Assembly (NCBI GenBank): GCA_009787625.1
Contig: WQSX01000030.1
Span: 1 to 34,310 of the forward strand
Direction: 5' to 3'
Origin: Oscillospiraceae bacterium
Lineage (GTDB): Bacteria; Bacillota; Clostridia; Oscillospirales; Oscillospiraceae
DNA length: 34,310 bases
Below are positions 30,785 through 34,310 of this stretch, piece after piece (within the stretch, counting starts at the first letter, position 1; the number at the start of each line of letters is the position of its first letter). Under the pieces are notes generated by a model. The model was not told where the DNA came from and did no database searches. It was given only the letters and a program-made list of their open reading frames with translations. The position numbers and the translations under genes are program-made.

Positions 30785-33007
30785 ATGAGTAACGACACAT
30801 TAGATACGAGTATAAGATATATAAAAGGTGTAGGCGAAGCTCGTGAAAAGCTGATGGCAAAGCTGGGGATATTTACACTCAGAGACCTTGTCGGCTATTT
30901 TCCGCGTGCTTATGAGGATAGAACAGCATTTGCAAAAATCAAAGACTTGCAAATAGGTGGGGCAGTGTGCGTATGCGCAATGGCGGCATCAGACCCAAAA
31001 CTCTCACACATCAGAAAAGGTCTCGATATAGTAAAAGTACGGGTTGTAGACGAATCAGGTGCACTGGAAGTCACCTTTTTCAACCAAGCATACATAAAAG
31101 ATGCCATAAAACAAGGCGAAAACTACATCTTCTACGGAAGAATCACAGGTTCGTTAATACGCCCCGAAATGATAAACCCACTATTTGAGGCAGACAGAGA
31201 CAGGGGGACGGTTCCTCTGTCTCACGACCAAACGCACCCAACCTCTGTAGGGGAGACCGTCCCCGGTCTCCCGCGCCCGGCACCGGGAACAATCACCGGG
31301 CGCATAATGCCAATCTACTCCCTCACGGCAAAGCTCTCACAAAAAATGATCAGCAGTGCTGTAAGGCACGGGTTGGACAAGTGCGGCGAAATTTTGCCGG
31401 ATGTCCTATCATCAGACATAACAAAACACTATCAGCTCTGCAAGGCACGTTATGCCTTTGAAAACATACATTTCCCGGAGGACTTTGAAGCTCTCGAAAT
31501 AGCGCGCAGACGGCTCATTTTCGAAGAACTGTTTGTTCTCGCTGTAGCAATGCGCTTTATGCGGGGCAGGCGTATAGAGCAAGCAGGCAAGAAGATAACA
31601 AAACCGGATTTTACGAAGTTTTATGGTGAACTGAGCTTTACCCCTACAGGGGCACAAAAACGTGCAATCGACGAAGCGGCAGAAGATATGAGCGGAGCAA
31701 AACCCATGAACAGGCTTATTCAAGGAGATGTCGGTTCGGGTAAAACCTTGGTAGCGGCAGCATGTGCTTGGAGTGCGTGGAAATCAGGCTTTCAAGCGGC
31801 ATTTATGGCGCCAACTGAAATTCTGGCTAAACAGCACTTTAACTCACTTTCAAAGCTACTGGAGCCGATGGGAATGCGTGTTGGATTGCTCGTTGGAGCC
31901 ATGACAGCAAAGCAAAAACGAGAAATAGGCGAAAAACTGAGCCTCGGAGAAATCGATTTGCTGATAGGAACACACGCACTCATCTCAGAGAGCGTTCATT
32001 TCTATGACCTTGGGCTGGTAATAACAGACGAACAACATCGCTTCGGAGTAGCTCAACGCTCAATGCTCACAGAAAAAGGCGATAGCCCACACGTACTGGT
32101 AATGTCCGCAACTCCAATCCCCAGAACACTTGCGCTAATTATCTACGGCGATTTGGATATATCAACAATTGACGAAATGCCCCCCGGCCGCCGTGAGATT
32201 GAAACACACATAGTAGGCGAAACCCACAGAAAACGAGTATATGCATTCATAGAGAAGCTGGTAAAAGAGGGCAGGCAAGTGTATATCATCTGCCCAATGG
32301 TAGAAGAGGAAGAAACACACCAACCCCTTGCAGGGGAGACCGTACCAGGTATCCCAACTTCAGATCTCTTGCGTTCAAATCAAATGAACTCGCAAAATGG
32401 TCAAACGAATCCACCTCTGAAATCCGCAACAGAACATCACAAACACCTGAGCAAAGAGGTTTTCCCAAACTTGCAAACAAAGCTCGTCCACGGCAAAATG
32501 AAGCCAAAAGAAAAAGATGCAGCCATGAATGCGTTTGCATCGGGCGAAGCGGATATTTTAGTGGCTACAACAGTTGTGGAAGTAGGCGTTGACGTGCCGA
32601 ATGCCGCACTCATGATAGTAGAAAACGCTGACAGGTTCGGACTTTCGCAACTACATCAGCTCAGAGGGCGAGTCGGCAGGGGGGAACATGAATCCCACTG
32701 CATATTATTCAACACAGGCAAGACCGAGGTCTCCAGAGAACGCCTTGAAATAATGAAAGCCACGGGCGACGGTTTTAAAATTGCCGAAAAAGACTTGAGT
32801 ATGCGCGGTCCGGGTGATTTCTTCGGCTCACGTCAGCATGGTCTGCCTGAGCTTCACATAGCCAACTTTGCCACAGATATGTTAATATTAAACCAAGCGC
32901 AAAACGCAGCGGCAGAAACTTTAAAGAAAGACCCAAAGCTGGAAGCGCACGAAAATAGAGATTTATCCGAACAGATAAAACGAATGTTTAATGAAAATGA
33001 TTTATAG
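30785..33007 (+). CDS. recG: ATP-dependent DNA helicase RecG with two extra insertions
   Basis: Branch-migrating helicase that regresses stalled replication forks and resolves recombination intermediates. Parts: N-terminal helix-hairpin-helix and OB wedge domain (SIRYIKGVGEAREKLMAKLGI, then FYGRITG), Walker A GDVGSGKT (about 314-322), DEQH box (about 415), SATPIPRT (about 441), RGRVGRG (about 627) and C-terminal TRG-type motif. Length is 740 against about 680 usually. The difference is two in-frame insertions, residues 137-169 and 511-545, each containing GETVPGLP or GETVPGIP and derived from a palindromic repeat. Both lie in surface linkers, so activity is probably retained. No Shine-Dalgarno sequence precedes the ATG at 30785; TATACT ends nine bases before it, so the mRNA may be leaderless. 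Confidence 0.93.
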   Translation: MSNDTLDTSIRYIKGVGEAREKLMAKLGIFTLRDLVGYFPRAYEDRTAFAKIKDLQIGGAVCVCAMAASDPKLSHIRKGLDIVKVRVVDESGALEVTFFNQAYIKDAIKQGENYIFYGRITGSLIRPEMINPLFEADRDRGTVPLSHDQTHPTSVGETVPGLPRPAPGTITGRIMPIYSLTAKLSQKMISSAVRHGLDKCGEILPDVLSSDITKHYQLCKARYAFENIHFPEDFEALEIARRRLIFEELFVLAVAMRFMRGRRIEQAGKKITKPDFTKFYGELSFTPTGAQKRAIDEAAEDMSGAKPMNRLIQGDVGSGKTLVAAACAWSAWKSGFQAAFMAPTEILAKQHFNSLSKLLEPMGMRVGLLVGAMTAKQKREIGEKLSLGEIDLLIGTHALISESVHFYDLGLVITDEQHRFGVAQRSMLTEKGDSPHVLVMSATPIPRTLALIIYGDLDISTIDEMPPGRREIETHIVGETHRKRVYAFIEKLVKEGRQVYIICPMVEEEETHQPLAGETVPGIPTSDLLRSNQMNSQNGQTNPPLKSATEHHKHLSKEVFPNLQTKLVHGKMKPKEKDAAMNAFASGEADILVATTVVEVGVDVPNAALMIVENADRFGLSQLHQLRGRVGRGEHESHCILFNTGKTEVSRERLEIMKATGDGFKIAEKDLSMRGPGDFFGSRQHGLPELHIANFATDMLILNQAQNAAAETLKKDPKLEAHENRDLSEQIKRMFNENDL
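31193..31291 (+). repeat. In-frame palindromic repeat insertion 1 in recG
   Basis: The insertion contains two hairpins. GAGACAG (31197-31203) pairs with CTGTCTC (31217-31223) around a 13-base loop containing GGGGACGG. GGGAGACC (31251-31258) pairs with GGTCTCCC (31265-31272) around a 6-base loop. It encodes about 33 residues absent from ordinary RecG between the wedge domain and TGRIMPIY. Confidence 0.75.
32315..32419 (+). repeat. In-frame palindromic repeat insertion 2 in recG
   Basis: GGGAGACC, a 6-base loop and GGTATCCC (one mismatch) form the same hairpin as in insertion 1, in the same reading frame (GETVPGIP). The 105-bp insertion adds 35 residues (511-545) between EEEE and KSATEHHKHL of the helicase domain. 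Confidence 0.75.
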
Positions 33008-33019
33008 GAAGATGAGACT

Positions 33020-33970
33020 GTGAAAAGAAAGAGTGCTGCAGAAGAAGGGCACATCAAACAAAAGCGAGTTATATACGAGTCTTCATATGTAGGAAAAATG
33101 AAACTTGTAAGACGGCTGAATAGACTATCTCTCGATATACGCAGACAAAACAGACGAGACATGTTTGCAAAACTCAAAAGGGCGCGTCGGCAGATTCTTG
33201 TTGCACTTATATATCTCTCACTCATTTCAGCCATAATTTTTCAATTAATTTCCCCAAGAACCATATACCACACAAGATTTGTCACAGAGCAGCAATTTGT
33301 TGAGGTAGTGAATGACGAAATCATATCCGAACGTGAAAGAGCTCTTATGGATCAGTACGACTACCTGCTCGGCAGATATGATGCTATTTCTCGTATGCTT
33401 GCCGACTCTAATCAGGCAAATACAGCGTTAATGCAGGAACTCGCAGAAATTCGGGACGCACAGCGCAGAACCCAGCCGCGATGGATATTTAACAACAACG
33501 TAATGAGAGGACACCGTGACCCTTCACCCGACTTGCAGTGGCTCGTGCATGACCTGCTCTATGAGCATGGGCTGATTGAACTTGAACACGTATTTGCGGC
33601 GATGATAACATACGAAAGCCACTGGAGATACGGTGTATCTTCGGGCAGAGGACATTTTGGGCTACTGCAAATAATGAATTGGTGGCTAATATCGCCTCCG
33701 CTGGCAAATTTTAGGATTACCGACGACTTCAGAGGCAGAAATCTGCTAAATGCGGAACACAACATCCTCACAGCAATAGAAATGCTGCGTTTTGCGGAGA
33801 TACGATATGAGTTCTCTGCCATAGAAGAGCCCCATAAATGGGTTCACTATCACTCCACAGGAAACAGTCCGAGAAACTGTAGCGGAAACACAAGATGCTG
33901 TTATTGGCGCAGGCTCGCAGTTCCAACAATGAGAAACATCGAGCCATTTGTGCCTGGCTATGAGGAGTAG
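33020..33970 (+). CDS. Membrane-anchored lytic-transglycosylase-like protein
   Basis: Protein of 316 residues, GTG start 12 bases after recG with GGAAG upstream, so probably co-transcribed. Order: a very basic cytoplasmic N-terminus (about 1-57), one membrane helix (RQILVALIYLSLISAIIFQL, about 58-77), a coiled coil (about 95-150, SERERALMDQYDYLLGRYD and following), then a transglycosylase-like (SLT) fold from about 170: VFAAMITYESHWRYGVSSGRGHFGLLQIM, where E of YESHW would be the catalytic acid and GRGHFGLLQI matches the SSAGAxGLMQ motif. The usual late YN-x-G motif is not seen, and the C-terminus is Cys/Arg-rich and atypical. Probably acts on peptidoglycan during growth or division (inferred). 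Confidence 0.68.
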   Translation: MKRKSAAEEGHIKQKRVIYESSYVGKMKLVRRLNRLSLDIRRQNRRDMFAKLKRARRQILVALIYLSLISAIIFQLISPRTIYHTRFVTEQQFVEVVNDEIISERERALMDQYDYLLGRYDAISRMLADSNQANTALMQELAEIRDAQRRTQPRWIFNNNVMRGHRDPSPDLQWLVHDLLYEHGLIELEHVFAAMITYESHWRYGVSSGRGHFGLLQIMNWWLISPPLANFRITDDFRGRNLLNAEHNILTAIEMLRFAEIRYEFSAIEEPHKWVHYHSTGNSPRNCSGNTRCCYWRRLAVPTMRNIEPFVPGYEE

Positions 33971-33990
33971 ACAAGGCAGAAAAGTTATTC

Positions 33991-34019
33991 TTGACGTTTA
34001 CTCTGAGAAATGTTAAAAT
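33991..34019 (+). promoter_or_regulatory. Promoter of the antisense antitoxin RNA
   Basis: TTGACG (33991-33996), 17 bases, TAAAAT (34014-34019), with no open reading frame behind it. Transcription would start near 34026. Confidence 0.7.
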
Positions 34020-34025
34020 CGAAAC

Positions 34026-34160
34026 ATAAAAGAGAGAGTGCGGCAAACACTCTCCCTTGGGCAACAGCCGCCAAGGCGGTGGGCTTGCTTCTTATTTCAC
34101 AGGGAAATAATCGGCTCACCCTAGCGTTGAATTACTGGGGGCCGGTTATTTCTTTCTGTT
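34026..34160 (+). ncRNA. Antisense antitoxin RNA (RatA/RNAII-like) of the type I toxin
   Basis: Transcript predicted from the promoter at 33991-34019. It contains GAGAGTG/CACTCTC, a CCGCC/GGCGG hairpin, and a final stem AAATAATCGGC (34105-34115) with GCCGGTTATTT (34141-34151), one wobble pair, followed by the T/C-rich tail CTTTCTGTTTCTT. It overlaps the 3' part of the toxin mRNA on the other strand by about 130 bases, as in the txpA-ratA pairing. No coding potential is seen. Ends are approximate. Confidence 0.6.
34032..34053 (-). terminator. Terminator of the toxin mRNA
   Basis: On the minus strand GAGAGTG, a short loop and CACTCTC are followed by TCTTTTATGTTT. It lies about 95 bases beyond the toxin stop and overlaps the start of the antisense RNA. 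Confidence 0.6.
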
Positions 34161-34271
34161 TCTTCTGCGCTTGCTGACCCTGCGGTTCTTGTGGTCATTA
34201 CGGGATTTTACTATGTCATATATCAGGCGTGCGATTTTCACCGCAACCATCAACACTTCATATGCCGTCAT
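34146..34271 (-). CDS. TxpA/Fst-like putative holin-type toxin, 41 residues
   Basis: A short frame beginning MTAYEVLMVAVKIARLIYDI, followed by a basic tail (KNRRVSKRRRNRKK). GGAGGGAGGTGG (34276-34287) is a very strong ribosome-binding site, with GGAGG seven bases before the ATG. Start MTxYExL plus a short hydrophobic helix is the pattern of the putative holin-like toxin family (Pfam Hol_Tox; B. subtilis TxpA is a relative). Such peptides insert in the membrane and are silenced by an antisense RNA, which is visible here on the opposite strand. The membrane helix is weaker and the tail more basic than in TxpA. The toxin promoter probably lies beyond the window end. Confidence 0.8.
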   Translation of the reverse strand: MTAYEVLMVAVKIARLIYDIVKSRNDHKNRRVSKRRRNRKK

Positions 34272-34310
34272 TATTCCACCTCCCTCCGGTTAGATAACAT
34301 CTACCCTCCC

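Overview
The window looks like part of a Clostridia-type (Firmicutes) chromosome. Reasons: Gram-positive ribosome-binding sites (GGAGG or GAGGTGAT) precede most genes, there is a sortase with a cell-wall-anchored partner, the capsule genes are of the CpsB/CpsC/CpsD type, and a TxpA/Fst-like type I toxin is present. PheS/PheT, SmpB, RecG and NAD(P)HX-repair genes mark it as chromosomal. No tRNA, rRNA, CRISPR array or transposase is visible. I cannot name the species.

Layout. (1) 1-2393: the end of a maltose/oligosaccharide ABC transporter operon (malF, malG), preceded by an intercistronic hairpin. (2) 2403-2551: a 30-bp inverted repeat between convergent genes. (3) 2580-8107, minus strand: zinc-ribbon membrane protein, cysteine-synthase-like enzyme, smpB, pheT, pheS. 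(4) 8175-12480, accessory stretch: an acetyltransferase remnant, an HTH-protein/serine-threonine-kinase pair, a zinc-ribbon/PepSY-like membrane protein, a RelE-type toxin-antitoxin pair, a DUF1848 protein and a decayed regulator start. The remnant and the toxin-antitoxin pair share a duplicated promoter/leader. (5) 12363-16801: an AAA/DUF4143 ATPase and an AlbA/Schlafen-type regulator, each behind a promoter with palindromic operator-like repeats, on either side of the bifunctional NAD(P)HX repair enzyme. (6) 16868-25580, minus strand: a capsule/exopolysaccharide operon. Its gene order is sortase substrate, sortase, four-TM protein, CpsC, CpsD, CpsB, sugar-1-P transferase, glycosyltransferase, polymerase, truncated glycosyltransferase, LicD. 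(7) 25962-30635: a dCache chemoreceptor, a tyrosine phenol-lyase-like enzyme and a hemerythrin-CheX fusion. (8) 30785-33970: recG with two in-frame palindromic-repeat insertions, then a membrane-anchored lytic-transglycosylase-like protein. (9) 33991-34271: a type I toxin/antisense-RNA locus whose 41-aa toxin is easily missed.

How it fits together. The capsule operon is the most coherent system. A phosphoregulatory trio (BY-kinase CpsD, its membrane activator CpsC, PHP phosphatase CpsB) would control a lipid-linked polysaccharide pathway. A dedicated sortase and a small secreted protein with a QQTG-type sorting signal lead the operon, which suggests that polymer synthesis and wall anchoring of a surface protein are co-expressed. 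cpsD carries a run of nine C near its start, a plausible on/off slippage site, and phased CTGTGA repeats lie just upstream of the operon promoter. The chemoreceptor, the hemerythrin-CheX fusion and the lyase form a neighbouring sensing/aromatic-amino-acid group.

Functional names rest on recognised motifs and remembered family features; no database search was run.
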